Source: Torymus aiolomorphi
Taxonomy: Eukaryota > Arthropoda > Insecta > Hymenoptera > Torymidae
Length of the DNA stretch: 64,000 nucleotides
Assembly (NCBI GenBank): GCA_036365515.1
Contig: CM070875.1
Coordinates: forward strand, 87,872,128-87,936,127
Direction of reading: 5' to 3'
A program made the translations under genes and the position numbers. This document shows, in pieces, positions 42,878 to 52,596 of this stretch; positions within the stretch are counted from its first letter, which is position 1, and each line of letters opens with the position of its first letter. The notes beneath the pieces are model-generated. The model searched no databases, was not told the origin of the DNA, and was given only the letters and a program-made list of their open reading frames with translations.

Positions 42878-44166
42878 CAACTGATAAGAATTTTTCCATC
42901 GGTCTTACAGTCTTACAAATTAAATTAAAATAATTAATATTTATGGCAGTCAGATTGCCCTTGTTTATAATCACCCCTGCAGAATCTGAAATAAAAACTT
43001 AATTAAAATCTGGAAAAAACTTTGTTAGCAAAGGACGATCTGACTGCCCACCACCACCACATTGTCCGACGTTTCGAGCCTGCTCCGGCTCCTCCTCAGG
43101 GACTGAAATAAAACCCGCGATACACCTCCTTATATACCATGCACCCATACCCCCTTCTTTTCTCTTACCCCACCACCCTCCACATTCCCCTCTCCAACTT
43201 GCCATTCATCTCTCTCATCAATCATTTTATCAATAAATTTTACGGGATAATTATTTTTAATAAATGTTTCTCTAACTAAATTTAAATTCTTTTTCCTAAA
43301 ATCTTTATGTGACAATTTAATCGCTCTGTCAATGACACCTTTGATCGCACCTGTCTTGTTTCCGAATTGGTGGTGAGAATCAAAATTTAAAAATCTATCT
43401 GACCATGTAGGTTTTCTATACCAATCTAATTTCACTCTATTATTATTACCTCTAATGACTCTAATATCTAAAAAACTCAATTGATAATCTTTCTCAACTT
43501 CTTTTGTGAATTTAATTCTATCATGGATAGAATTAAACACATCCACCATTTCATCCACAAAACATTCTGGTACAACTGCAAAAATGTCATCAACATATCT
43601 TTTAAAAATAATTGGCTGAAAAACCAACTTAGACAAAGCAATACTTTCCAATTTTTCCATTACTAAATTGGCTATAACAGGTGACAAAGGTGATCCCATT
43701 GGACAACCATATCTTTGTTCATATAGACTATTATCAAAAGAAAAAATTGTGTTTTTAAAAACCAAATTAAGTGCCTTTATAAATTCATCTTTTGTTAAAC
43801 TAGTATGTACTTTAATTTCAGACCATTTATCTTGTATAATATCATTCAACAACTCTAAAGGTATATTTGTAAACAAAGATACTACATCCAATGAAACCAT
43901 CCTATGATCATTCGGAATAATAATATCTTTCATTATACCATAAAAACTCCAACTATCTTTAATATATGAATTTGTTTTACCCACTATCTTGAACAATATA
44001 TTAGACAAAAATCTAGCAAGTCTATACGTCGGAAAATTTATCGATGATATTATTATTCTGACTGCCATAAATATTAATTATTTTAATTTAATTTGTAAGA
44101 CTGTAAGACCGATGGAAAAATTCTTATCAGTTGATATTAAATTGCAGTCGACATAAGTAATATTTT
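42878..44166 (-). mobile_element. Penelope-like element, 1.29 kb
   Basis: Inserted in an LTR with a 14-bp target duplication. Nearly identical ~80-bp inverted repeats lie at the ends (42878-42958 and 44063-44143), starting CAACTGATAAGAATTTTTCC. Contains the RT frame 43130-44068. The C-terminal GIY-YIG endonuclease is missing. The Gly/Glu-rich TCCTCCTCAGGGACTG segment near 43090-43110 is typical of Penelope ends. Confidence 0.75.
43130..44068 (-). CDS. Penelope-type reverse transcriptase (partial)
   Basis: A 312-codon open frame with Penelope RT motifs: MVSLDVVSLFTNIPLE (catalytic Asp), YGCPMGSPLSPVIANLVME, RYVDDIFAV (catalytic YVDD), LSFLDIRV, and WYRKPTWSDRFLNFDSHHQ, the signature block after the palm. 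RTs of this type prime on DNA or telomere-like ends and lie apart from LINE RTs. The frame is intact from upstream of the fingers to the thumb. The N-terminal domain and the GIY-YIG endonuclease expected downstream are missing, and the last ~30 residues (GEGNVEGGGVREKK...) look unrelated. Confidence 0.85.
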   Translation of the reverse strand: MAVRIIISSINFPTYRLARFLSNILFKIVGKTNSYIKDSWSFYGIMKDIIIPNDHRMVSLDVVSLFTNIPLELLNDIIQDKWSEIKVHTSLTKDEFIKALNLVFKNTIFSFDNSLYEQRYGCPMGSPLSPVIANLVMEKLESIALSKLVFQPIIFKRYVDDIFAVVPECFVDEMVDVFNSIHDRIKFTKEVEKDYQLSFLDIRVIRGNNNRVKLDWYRKPTWSDRFLNFDSHHQFGNKTGAIKGVIDRAIKLSHKDFRKKNLNLVRETFIKNNYPVKFIDKMIDERDEWQVGEGNVEGGGVREKKGVWVHGI

Positions 44167-44597
44167 TAATTTATAAATCTGCTTGCTAGATGAGTAAGGC
44201 TTACGATTTCAACTTGACTAGAATGTCGTCTGAGTTTGACGGAGCTCTCCAGGTTTCTTGTACGCTGTGACTGACGTGCGTGATACATTTCGCAGTTTCA
44301 TTATGCGGTTTAATTGGGTTATAGATGATAAATTGAGATCATCTTTATTAAGAAATTTTCGGTTGCGGCTTATACACGTAGCATTTAAGTGATAGCATTG
44401 CGAAATGCTGATTTGTTAAAAAATTGCACGCCACTGTCTTCTGGAGGTCGATGGCTCTCTACTCACACGCTTTACGGTACGATGCCTGAGCGAAATGCTG
44501 CGTTGCATTCTCGCTTTTATATGTCAGGAAATATCTGATGTGAATAAACTTTCAGAATGAAATTCTAAATCTCTATAATACGTCTTCGGACGTAACA

Positions 44598-45265
44598 ATA
44601 TAGATATTTTAATTCTCATTCGAATGCTTCCCATCCGACTCAGATATACATAGAGCCGTTCTCGAGAAATTACGATTTGAAAAAAAGGTTAAAAAAATTT
44701 TAACCTCAAATATCTCTGAAATTTATGGACAAATCATTTTGCCCAACGAACTCGACCGAGAACTATCCAAAATCTACGTCTACAAGAAATTTTGAAGCGA
44801 TTAAGTCAATTTTACTCCCGTAATTGTTGTACATACAAAACTCATTTTTTTCACATTTTAATTTTTTTCTCAAAAACTAGTCGACAAAATGGATTCAAAT
44901 TTTTACAGATTATAGCTATTTATATTTTGCATTATCATAATTTTTTTCAAGAAAATTGATCGTTTAGTTTAGGAGTTGTAAGCTTTTTAAGAAAAAAAAA
45001 CACGTTTATGTTAATAATAAAAGAACCGTGATAGAAATTTTTTTTTTTAGAAAATATCTGTATTTTAATGCTCTTTCGAATTCTATACATTCGATTCAAA
45101 TACCTCAGCAATTTTTTTTTTCTTTATCTAATAATTTTCCTCAATTGTACACAAGCTCATCTGTAAGTTGCTAAATTTTTAAGTCGCTAAAAATTTTTTT
45201 CGCGAAGTTCTATGATTTTGACACAAAATTTTCCAGTTCTGCCTACTGTGCGGCGCTGGGCAGTT
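44598..45265 (-). repeat. ~325-bp satellite family, inverted locus
   Basis: TTAACCTCAAATATCTCTGA and GACATACAAAACTCA-type blocks, followed by AGAACCGTGATAG and ending at the CAGTTCTGCCTACTGTGCGG segment also seen near 33555-33575. Confidence 0.55.
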
Positions 45266-45735
45266 GACGTGAAACGCCTCATATGCGTGTTTACGTATGT
45301 TATCGCATGTTTCTATACGTTCACGTATGTTGCTATACATTTCCATACTTTTTTGTACGATTCGGTACGTTTCCGTACATTTTGGCACTTTTCAGTATGT
45401 TTCGGTACGTTTCTGTACGTTTGTTATGTTTCGGTATGTTTCGGTACGTTTCCGTACAAAAATATTTTTATCTGCTTATATATTCATATATTTTTATTTA
45501 TAAAATTAGAGAATTTCGTAGATATAAGTATGTTCCTGCAAGTCTTCGTACGCACATGTCACAATACGTTTCTGTAGATTTTGGTAAGTTTCCGTAAGTC
45601 CGGGTACAATTCGGTACATTTCGGTACGTTTCCGTACACAATGTCCCAATCGTAATCAAAATGTACGCAAACGTACAGCAATGTACGCAAACGTATTGAA
45701 ACGTAGCTAATTGGAAGCAGACGCACAGAATCATG
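45266..45735. repeat. TGTACGTTTC-type short-repeat region
   Basis: Dense imperfect ~9-10-bp units (GGTACGTTTCCGTAC, TATGTTTCGG) on plus to ~45640, then complementary ACGTACAG-type units to 45735. The layout resembles the subrepeat TIRs of the CMC element at 12904-15260, with GTAC-rich units. Frames over it (Phe/Tyr/Val-rich) are artefacts. Confidence 0.55.
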
Positions 45736-45930
45736 CGATAATTTACAGGATAGTACTGTTTATTTTTTCCATTCGGGAATCGACAAATTTTAACATATAT
45801 CGCCTTAAATAATCTTTTTGAACATTTTTTGCCTCAAAAATTTTTTTCATCGTTCCAAATCTTCCTTCCCCAGGAAGCATAATTTACCGCATTTGCAATT
45901 TGCATAAAATGTACATTTTTTATTAAGATA
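45736..45930. other. AT-rich, no gene
   Basis: No repeat or frame recognised. Confidence 0.4.
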
Positions 45931-47715
45931 TCGACGGCTAAACGGAACAAAATTTTATCTCGGCCGAGGCTAACAAAAGAAACTATCTCGGCCGAGGCTT
46001 ACAGAACGTGCTACCTCAGATGCGTTTTTCTTTTTCAAATTTTGTAGTGGTAGCTCTGCGCACTTTGATTAAACTTGTATTTCTACAAAATCGGTGTCTC
46101 CAGAAATCGTGAAAAAAATTAGACCTGATTTTTGAACAATGATTTTGGCAATGTACTAAATATGTGCATTATGGAATTCATTATAATTGATTATAAACAC
46201 TCGTTTAAATAAAGATTCAAAATTCAAGTCTTAATTAAACGAGTTGTTTTTATTAATGATAAAATTTTTAATTCTTAATTTTAATTGTTTACAAGCGTTT
46301 AATTTAAGATTCAAGATTTAATTCTTAATTAGACGAGTTTTAATTAAAGAGTATAATTTTATTGTTAATTAAACTAGTTTTACTTGATTCAAATTTTAAA
46401 TCTTAATTATATGCCGTATAATTAACATACGCTCTTAATTATATGCGGTATAATTAACATTCGTTATTAATTATATGCCGTATAATTTTAATTACTCTCT
46501 TAATTTTACCTCTTATTTAACTTACATTTGACATTATCTAAGGAGTTTTTCGCCCCGCTGATTTCAATTTTGAGACCTATTTTAGTGTACTATTCAACGC
46601 GCATGCGCAGTAGATGATTTTTGCTTAAATTAGCCTCTAGCTCGAATCTCTGGTCACTCAGGGGTTTTTTTTTACCCGCTGATTTTGATTTTGCTGTCTA
46701 TTTCGCTATACAATCCATTGCATATTCAGTAAATTACTTGAATAGTTGTTGCGGTATACGAGCGGCAGTTATCATTGTGAAGTCTTATATATTGTAGCTA
46801 TTAAATATGAATATTTTGACCACACTCGTCAGAATAAAAATTGTCTACTGCAGATACGCATGGTACACCAAAATTGACCTTAATATCGAAATCAGCGATT
46901 CGAAAAAACCTCTGAATGACGTCGGATCGAAGATAGAGGCTTATTTGAAGAAAAATCGTACACCAAAATTGACCTTAATATCGAAATCAGCGATTCCAAA
47001 AAACCTCTGAATGACCTCGGATCGAAGATAGAGGCTTATTTGCGGAAAAATCGTCTACTACGCATGCGCGTTGCATTGTACACTGAAATAGACCTTAAAA
47101 TTGAAATCAGTGAGTCGAAAAACCCCTTAGATAATGTCAAATGCAAATTAGCCTTTGATTAATTAAATGCATAACATTAAGAGAGAAATTAATTTTATGG
47201 CATCTAATTAATAGCGAATGTTATTAATTATAACGCATATAATTAAAATTTTAAATTTGAATTAAGTAAAACTGATTTAATTAAGGATAAAAGTTATACT
47301 CTTTAATTAAAATTTGTCTAATTAGGAATTAAATCTTGAATCTTTAATTAAACGCTTGTAAATAATTAAAATTAAGAATTGAAAATGTTATCTTTAATAA
47401 ATACAACTCGTTTAATTAAGAATTGAATTTTGAATCTTTATGTAAACGAGCGTTTATAATCAATTATAATGAATTCCATAATTTAGATATTGCCACATAT
47501 TTAGTAAATTGCAAAATCATTGTTCAAAAATCAGGTCTAATATTTTCACGATTTTTAGAGACACCGATTTTGTAGAAATAAAAGTTTAATCAAGGTGCGC
47601 AGAGCTACAACTAAAAACTTTGAAGAAAAAAAAACGCGTCGGAGATAGCATGTTCTGTAAGCCTCTGCCGAGAGAGCATCTTCTTTTAGCCTCAGCCGAG
47701 ATAGCATCTTGTTCC
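45931..47715. mobile_element. 1.8-kb foldback element
   Basis: Arms of ~650 bp (45931-46590 and about 47060-47715) are inverted copies with moderate divergence. Both contain CTCGGCCGAGGCT-type palindromic repeats at the outer end and TTAATTAAACGAGTTG blocks inside. Between them, 46850-47040 has a ~105-bp tandem duplication (ACACCAAAATTGACCTTAAT ... GGCTTATTTG). No coding frame. Same structural class as 9658-10940 but a different sequence. Confidence 0.65.
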
Positions 47716-47935
47716 GCTCAGCCGATATCGTCGTGCAGTATGAAAAAAGCCAACTTTGAAGTTACAGCCCAGGAAAATCCAAAAACGCGTCTAAGGCGAA
47801 GAAAAGCCAACAAACGGTTTTCCCGCGAAGAAGCCAGTTTGCGCTCTCCCAGACGAAGAAAAGCCGGTTAGTCTTTTCCCAGGCGAAGAAAAGCCCGTTT
47901 ACACCGTCCCTGACTGAAAATTGCGAACTGACGAA
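47716..47935 (+). repeat. GGCGAAGAAAAGCC repeat, second copy
   Basis: About five ~35-bp units with GGCGAAGAAAAGCC and TTTTCCCAGG, closely related to 16075-16215. The +83-codon frame (47620-47871) is an artefact of the repeat. Confidence 0.65.
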
Positions 47936-48432
47936 ATTTCGAGAAAAAATTCAATTCTGTTAGCGAGAATACTTTTACGTATGCGTATTGATAAATAATG
48001 CTGTATATTATGCTTGTAAATTTTAATTATCACAATACAATACTATTAATAAGCGGCACTAGGAATCCCGAATCAGTGTACCGATAATTCCAGTTTTTTT
48101 TCATTGACTTTGACCATTTGTCAAAAGCACTCAGTAAGTTCATGATTGACAGTTTACGTGCAATTGTAAATTTATTGTGCTACTTACATAGAAAAACTCC
48201 TAGTAACGCAGGAGCTCCGGCCGGTGGCACTGCTGCGTCAAACGCATGGAAGGCAACGCTGCGGGTCTGCAGCGAGGAGACGTTGCTCTTTTTTCGGATA
48301 TATCCGAAATCTTAATAAACCGGCGATTGCGAGTACACTATAATTCATGAGCGGAGTTGCAGTGCTTTTGCATTATGATAATTGGAAGTTACAAGCATAA
48401 TATATATCATTATACATCAATACGTGTAAGTA
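47936..48432. other. No gene recognised
   Basis: AT-rich, with a GC-richer island at 48200-48290 and AATAAA near 48312. Nothing assignable. Confidence 0.4.
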
Positions 48433-48612
48433 ATAGTATATAGTGTGCCAAGGGCGTAAAGTGGATTTTTTCAGACCGAGTGTAGGGGTTGCAGTACGAG
48501 TCGAAGGTGAGCTAGCACGAGCCGAAGACGAGTGCGTTTGCGAACCGAAGACGAGTACTGCAACCACACGAAGTCAAAAAACCCACTTAGCCCTTGGTGC
48601 ACACTATATTTT
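48433..48612. mobile_element. Short MITE-like inverted repeat element, ~180 bp
   Basis: TATAGTGTGCCAAGGGCGTA on the left and TAGCCCTTGGTGCACACTAT on the right. Inner arms continue as TGGATTTTTTCAGAC/GTCAAAAAACCCA and TTGCAGTAC/GTACTGCAA. It has a GC-rich centre with two related blocks (GACGAGTGCGTTTGCGAACC, GAAGACGAGTACTGCAAC). Confidence 0.6.
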
Positions 48613-48693
48613 TTGTACTGCAAGTATAGATTTCTGCGCTTTTTCAAAATATCGATGATTTTCTTAAACAATCTTGAAATCTCCATTTACAAA

Positions 48694-48933
48694 TATTGGA
48701 ATATAGGTACAGTATCACCTTATTTTACTGCGAGTTCTGGTAGTAGAGGGGAGGGGTGCGGAGCGCTGAAGGGAGCGCCGAGCGAACGCGCCGGCAGACG
48801 GCCTTAGTCCGTTGCGCAAGCCAGTCGTGTAAGAGTGTGAGCGTGGGTGATTATTGAATAAACTTCCTTTGTTGTAATAAGTAATTCCTTCTTTTATTTG
48901 TACGATTGCTTTCCTACCATCAAAAACTCAACA
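48694..48933 (+). repeat. Copia-type LTR, 240 bp
   Basis: Starts TATTGGAATA (TGTTGGAATC in the fragment at 59891) and ends AACTCAACA, so the original termini are TGTTG/CAACA. AATAAA lies near 48857. A tRNA primer site follows immediately. Confidence 0.7.
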
Positions 48934-48934
48934 A

Positions 48935-48952
48935 GTTGTGGGCCCAGCACGC
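48935..48952 (+). other. Primer-binding site for initiator tRNA-Met (internal fragment)
   Basis: GTTGTGGGCCCAGCACGC is complementary to the anticodon-arm region GCGTGCTGGGCCCATAAC of eukaryotic initiator tRNA-Met at 17 of 18 positions. Priming by this internal tRNA fragment is a known Copia feature. Confidence 0.75.
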
Positions 48953-49795
48953 TTCCACTGCGCAAAGCTCAAGAAGTGATAAGTGGTGTGAGAAAGGAGG
49001 GAGACTCAAGAACGGGAGAGAGTTCTCCCTGTTCGCATCTCACAGCACAGGTGGTGCTCGTGAGTGTTAGTGAAGTGAGATGGTAGCAAGGACTCAGAAG
49101 CAGGAGAGAGTTTCTCCCTGCTCGAATCTCAGTCCACTAAGCGGACCCAGGAAGTAGCAACTGATTTGCGCAGCTGCAGGAGACAGCATCGAGGCAGTTA
49201 GTCGGGGCGAGAATGGTGGACGGAGGGTCAGGAGAAGCAGCCGAAAAAGGTATGTATAAGTGCGAAAAAGTTAAGTGCGAAAAAGCTAGGTGCGAAAGTG
49301 ATTCGGTCGAAAATAAAAGAGTCGCGAAAAGAATGAGAGACGCACGGGCAGTGAGATGTGAAAGGCACGATTCGAAACGTATAAAATTTCGAGGAAATGC
49401 GAGAGGGAATTTGACGGATTCCCGGAATCGGCATATGCGTGTAACAGATTTGCGCGGGAACGGGTACGTGTTGGTTCGCGCGCAGCGAGCCAAGATGGCT
49501 GCTTTACGGCGTCGCCTCGCGGCTTCCGTCTTTTCACCGAGCCGAGTGCCGTGTCACGAAAAGAGAAAGAGTGCTGGGCGGGCGCGAGCGGTGGGAGAGG
49601 AGGGAGCCCGCTTATGGGAGAGGCGACGGCGCGGTGTCGGCGGGACTGGCGCGCAGCGGCGACGCGTATGCACAGAGAGAATCGCTGGTCGCGCAAAGGA
49701 GGTGTGCGCGTCGTCGCGCGGAGAAGAGAGCACGCGATGGGTGGTGTCCAGTGTCGGTGGCTGCGCTGAGAAGTGGCGCGCGACATGATAGAAAG
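48953..49795 (+). mobile_element. Copia leader and gag start, truncated
   Basis: Two related ~42-bp blocks (49007-49048, 49091-49132; GGGAGAGAGTTCTCCCTG core, itself a hairpin) precede an ATG at 49213. The frame MVDGGSGEAAEK is followed at 49249/49250 by AAAAAG|GTATGT, a strong splice donor. Codons after the donor to 49788 are Arg-rich and show no Gag motif, so the 191-codon frame is probably intronic beyond the donor. Pol and the second LTR are missing. Confidence 0.45.
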
Positions 49796-49806
49796 AGAGA
49801 GAGAGA

Positions 49807-49874
<68 letters not shown>
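49795..49874. repeat. (GA)n microsatellite
   Basis: About 80 bp of GA with two AAAG interruptions at the left. It adjoins the 3' end of the minus-strand LINE. Leu/Ser and Arg/Glu frames here are artefacts. Confidence 0.95.
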
Positions 49875-49877
<3 letters not shown>

Positions 49878-51640
49878 GAATACAATAGAATTTATTATTA
49901 GGCCAAGAGGTATAACCCCATCTTGCACAGTAGAGTACAGAGTTAGATACAATAATAATTATGTACAAATATACAGAAAAGAACACAATATTGATTATAA
50001 AAATGTAGAATACAGTAATTACGTTGAGTAGTAGAATAGAATACATTATTCAACTAACACTAAAAAAAATGGGTGAAATACTAAATGAATTTTGAATTAT
50101 AAAGCTATCTTCGATAGTCGAGTGACTGGTTGAACAGTTCCGCAGATATCTAGTTGATCTCCCGTGGAACAAGTGCATCAAAGTCCTGTTGCGAATAGAT
50201 AGGAATAAGATGAGAGCCACGCGTTTCTCTCATAAACACTCTAAGATTCCGAATGACAGGTCGAGCGTAGTTGAGCCTTTGGTGAACTGCAAGAGCTTCC
50301 CGCCATAGACTATAGACTGGCTAAGGCCAAAGAGGCTGGATGAACATAGGCGAGAGTCCGCCAGTACCAAAAACAGTTTGGGCGTTGGTTTTAGCTAACT
50401 TGGGAGCTCGAGAAATTAAGGTATTGCATATGGACGGCGATGAGAACTTCAATACTACATACTACGCTGCGTCTGTTGATGTCGGTGATGGAAGGAGATC
50501 TATGGCGAGGTGAAGAGCTGGTGTGTGCGGAGTCAGGCTGGAGGGTGGTTATTTTTAAGTCTTTCAATATAGCGGTTTTATTTGTCCATTCCCGTGTTTC
50601 GATGACGAACTGACTAGCGGATGGCAGATCAAGTGCGGCAGATACTTTCTCAACAACATCATTGTGGCTGAGCTGTGAAGGCACGCCAGATACCATCACT
50701 TCACACGAATCAGCTAGAGCGTGTATGTTGGAGAGCGCAGCCACCTTTCCACGGATATCTTTGATGGCAGCTTGGTTAGTCTTGGTGTTGGTAGCATCGG
50801 CCTCGAGTGCAGCGACTCTCATCGAAAGATCTCAGAAATCCTGACGAATTTCCTTCATGAAGGTAACGAACCAGGTTGGAGCTGTATCCATGACTATCTC
50901 ACTCTCTGGACAGGATGCTTAGAGGTGACAGACGATGTATCAATTGGCGAAGACGCAGCAACGCCGACAGTGACACCTCACGGGTACTTGCACAAACACG
51001 CGCGCCAAAAGTATCTCGATGCCGGTAAGGTAGAGCTCTGACACGATGCCAATGTTGGAAAAGCGCTGACTCACAAAGGGCGATTGGGCATAAAAAACGC
51101 CCACGATGACTTACAGACTTTACGATGCAGGCGAGTCAGTACGATGCAGGCGAGTCAGTACGATGCAGGCGATGCGAGTTGTGCGATGGTCTTAGTGCGT
51201 TGAGCGATAAGAACCTTGGTGACGGCAGTGACCACCGTTGGAGGCAGATTGAGGTTAGGTTTCTCAGTATGCAAAGAAAACGGACCCAGGCTCATAGAAT
51301 TACATAAACTAGTATGCAATTCTTGTGCGAAGAGCTTAAGAGCCAGATGGACCAGTTTCCTGCAAAGTATGCACTCCGGAGAGTGAAGCGTGTATGAGTT
51401 ATAACTCAAATAAGATGGAGCGTACGACAGGAGAGAGAGAGAGGGAGAGAGAGAGAGAGAGAGACGTGAAAGAGTGACATGACAGACGCGTTGGGTGCTA
51501 ACGGGACGCCGCGATAGCCCCGTGCGGCAGAAATTGTCGAGAGGTGTTCGGAGACGGGACGCCCGGCGCGGCACAGGACAGACGCTCCGAGAAAGTTGGC
51601 GCGGTGCTGTATGTCGTAGGAGCACACTATAGGTAGTGTA
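49875..51640 (-). mobile_element. Internally deleted LINE-like element
   Basis: Minus-strand 3' end AATAAATTCTATTGTATTCT with a short repeat tail at 49875-49893; 5' leader homologous to 895-1150. ORF1 remnants lie at 50391-50891. A further open stretch at about 50150-50310 reads LWREALAVHQRLNYARPVIR and continues RNLRVFMRETRGSHLIPI-like, probably another coding remnant. No RT is left. A TGTTGGAAAA at 51053 preceded by a TGGCATCGTGTCAGAGC-like complement hints instead at an LTR boundary there, so the class is not certain. Confidence 0.5.
50391..50891 (-). pseudogene. LINE ORF1-like protein, one early stop
   Basis: ATG at 50891; TGA at 50834-50832 interrupts the phase, which then stays open to 50391. 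A short heptad-like stretch (RVAALEADATNTKTNQAAIK, IRGKVAALSNIHALAD) precedes EVMVSGVPSQLSHNDVVEKV, the pattern of coiled coil then RRM-like domain in LINE ORF1 proteins. FVIETREW fits the second RRM half. RNA chaperone activity is expected for the family. Function is inferred from layout, not proven. Confidence 0.5.
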
Positions 51641-52040
51641 GTGTAAGTGAGACGAGAGATAGCGCCTCTTAATCACACGACTCGTACTTACTAGCGGCAT
51701 CGTGTCAATGTGGGAGGAGGTTGCTAAACAACACGGTTTCGAACTAGAGAGAGAGATAGATGAGACGAGAGAGATGAGAGTGTGCACACGTTGAGACGAG
51801 TTTATTTAAGTCGCGCAATTACAGAAGAGGACGTCACATATAGTTCGAAGAGAGATTGTAAGTCGCCTTAAAAGAGATGTGATGACGAGATAAGATGTAT
51901 AGTAGTTGAGTAGTTGACAGCAAAAGCCATGTTGTTGGTGAAGGCGCAGATGTAGAGATGAGGAGATGAGAAATGTGATGTTATTATTCGAATCGCTAGA
52001 GATGAGAAAGAGATGTGCTTATAGCTTATATATATATATA
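51641..52040. other. No gene recognised
   Basis: GAGA-rich and mixed sequence (51740-51780), ending in a TA run at 52028-52040 where the Helitron begins. Confidence 0.4.
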
Positions 52041-52309
52041 TCTTCCTATATTATATAGAGGAATGTTACCACGTAGCCCCCCCCCTCGCCTCCTCCCCTC
52101 CTCACCCCTCCTTGCACACTCCTCGCCTCCTCCTCACCCCCTCCTCAAAATAACGTAAAATTCCGTCATTTTTTACGTTATTTCGTGACTTATTGTTCTA
52201 TTAGACTCCCCCCCTCGCCCCCCCAGCCCCCTCCTAGACCCCCTCAATGTCTTTTAAACAACAGCTTTACATGACTTTTCCTGTCAAAAATTTTTACAGG
52301 CAATTCTTT

Positions 52310-52510
52310 TGGAATTGTTTTTTAGAAAGATATAAATGTGTAGTTAAAAACAATTCTATTGATCATAAAAATTTTTATCAGTATAATATATATAACTTAT
52401 ATACTATTAACAGTTTTCCACGCCACTCGAGAGGTGCTGTGAATAGGCGCGTTGGATTTGGTTTAAAGTGGTATCCTTCGCCTGCAGCCCTACATAACCA
52501 CTATTTCATT
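52310..52510 (+). repeat. Helitron left subterminal inverted repeat
   Basis: Contains TTTTCCACGCCACTCGAGAG and GAATAGGCGCGTTGGATTTG; matched in reverse at 59405-59605. The 96-codon frame at 52247-52537 runs over it and is not a gene. Confidence 0.65.
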
Positions 52511-52596
52511 ATCCTTTCTTTCTGTTATTATTTTTGAACTTTTTACCTAAAAAAAAAAATAAATTATTACTATTAATATTTCTTTAACCGTTGTGT

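Larger units (their letters stand above)
35888..44597 (-). mobile_element. Gag-only LTR retrotransposon, 8.7 kb including a nested Penelope element
   Basis: LTRs at 35888-36569 and 42613-44597 (the latter interrupted), flanked by a 4-bp duplication ATAT (35884-35887, 44598-44601). The purine tract AAGGGGGGAGG beside the left LTR on the minus strand sets the orientation. The only coding content is a zinc-knuckle-rich Gag at 39002-41154. 36581-39001 and 41155-42530 have no frame of useful length and no RT, integrase or protease motif. It is therefore non-autonomous, with a structure close to a LARD-type element that keeps gag. Superfamily not assignable without pol. Confidence 0.75.
42613..44597 (-). 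repeat. 5' LTR (element orientation), split by a Penelope element
   Basis: 42613-42877 and 44167-44597 together match 35888-36569. The 14 bp TAATTTATAAATCT is present on both sides of the insert (42864-42877, 44167-44180) and once in the intact LTR. Confidence 0.85.

Noticed and set aside
43481..43907. Plus-strand ORFs over the Penelope RT
   Set aside because: Antisense shadows of the RT frame.
49213..49788. 191-codon ORF as a complete gag gene
   Set aside because: A strong splice donor lies after codon 12 and the rest has no Gag motif; probably intronic or degenerate.
51155..51787. 210-codon minus-strand ORF in the LINE leader region
   Set aside because: Runs over a GA microsatellite and non-coding leader; composition is Ser/Leu/Arg-rich without motifs.
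52247..52537. 96-codon ORF at the left of the Helitron as part of Rep
   Set aside because: No HUH motif, and most of it lies in a subterminal repeat that also occurs inverted at the 3' end.
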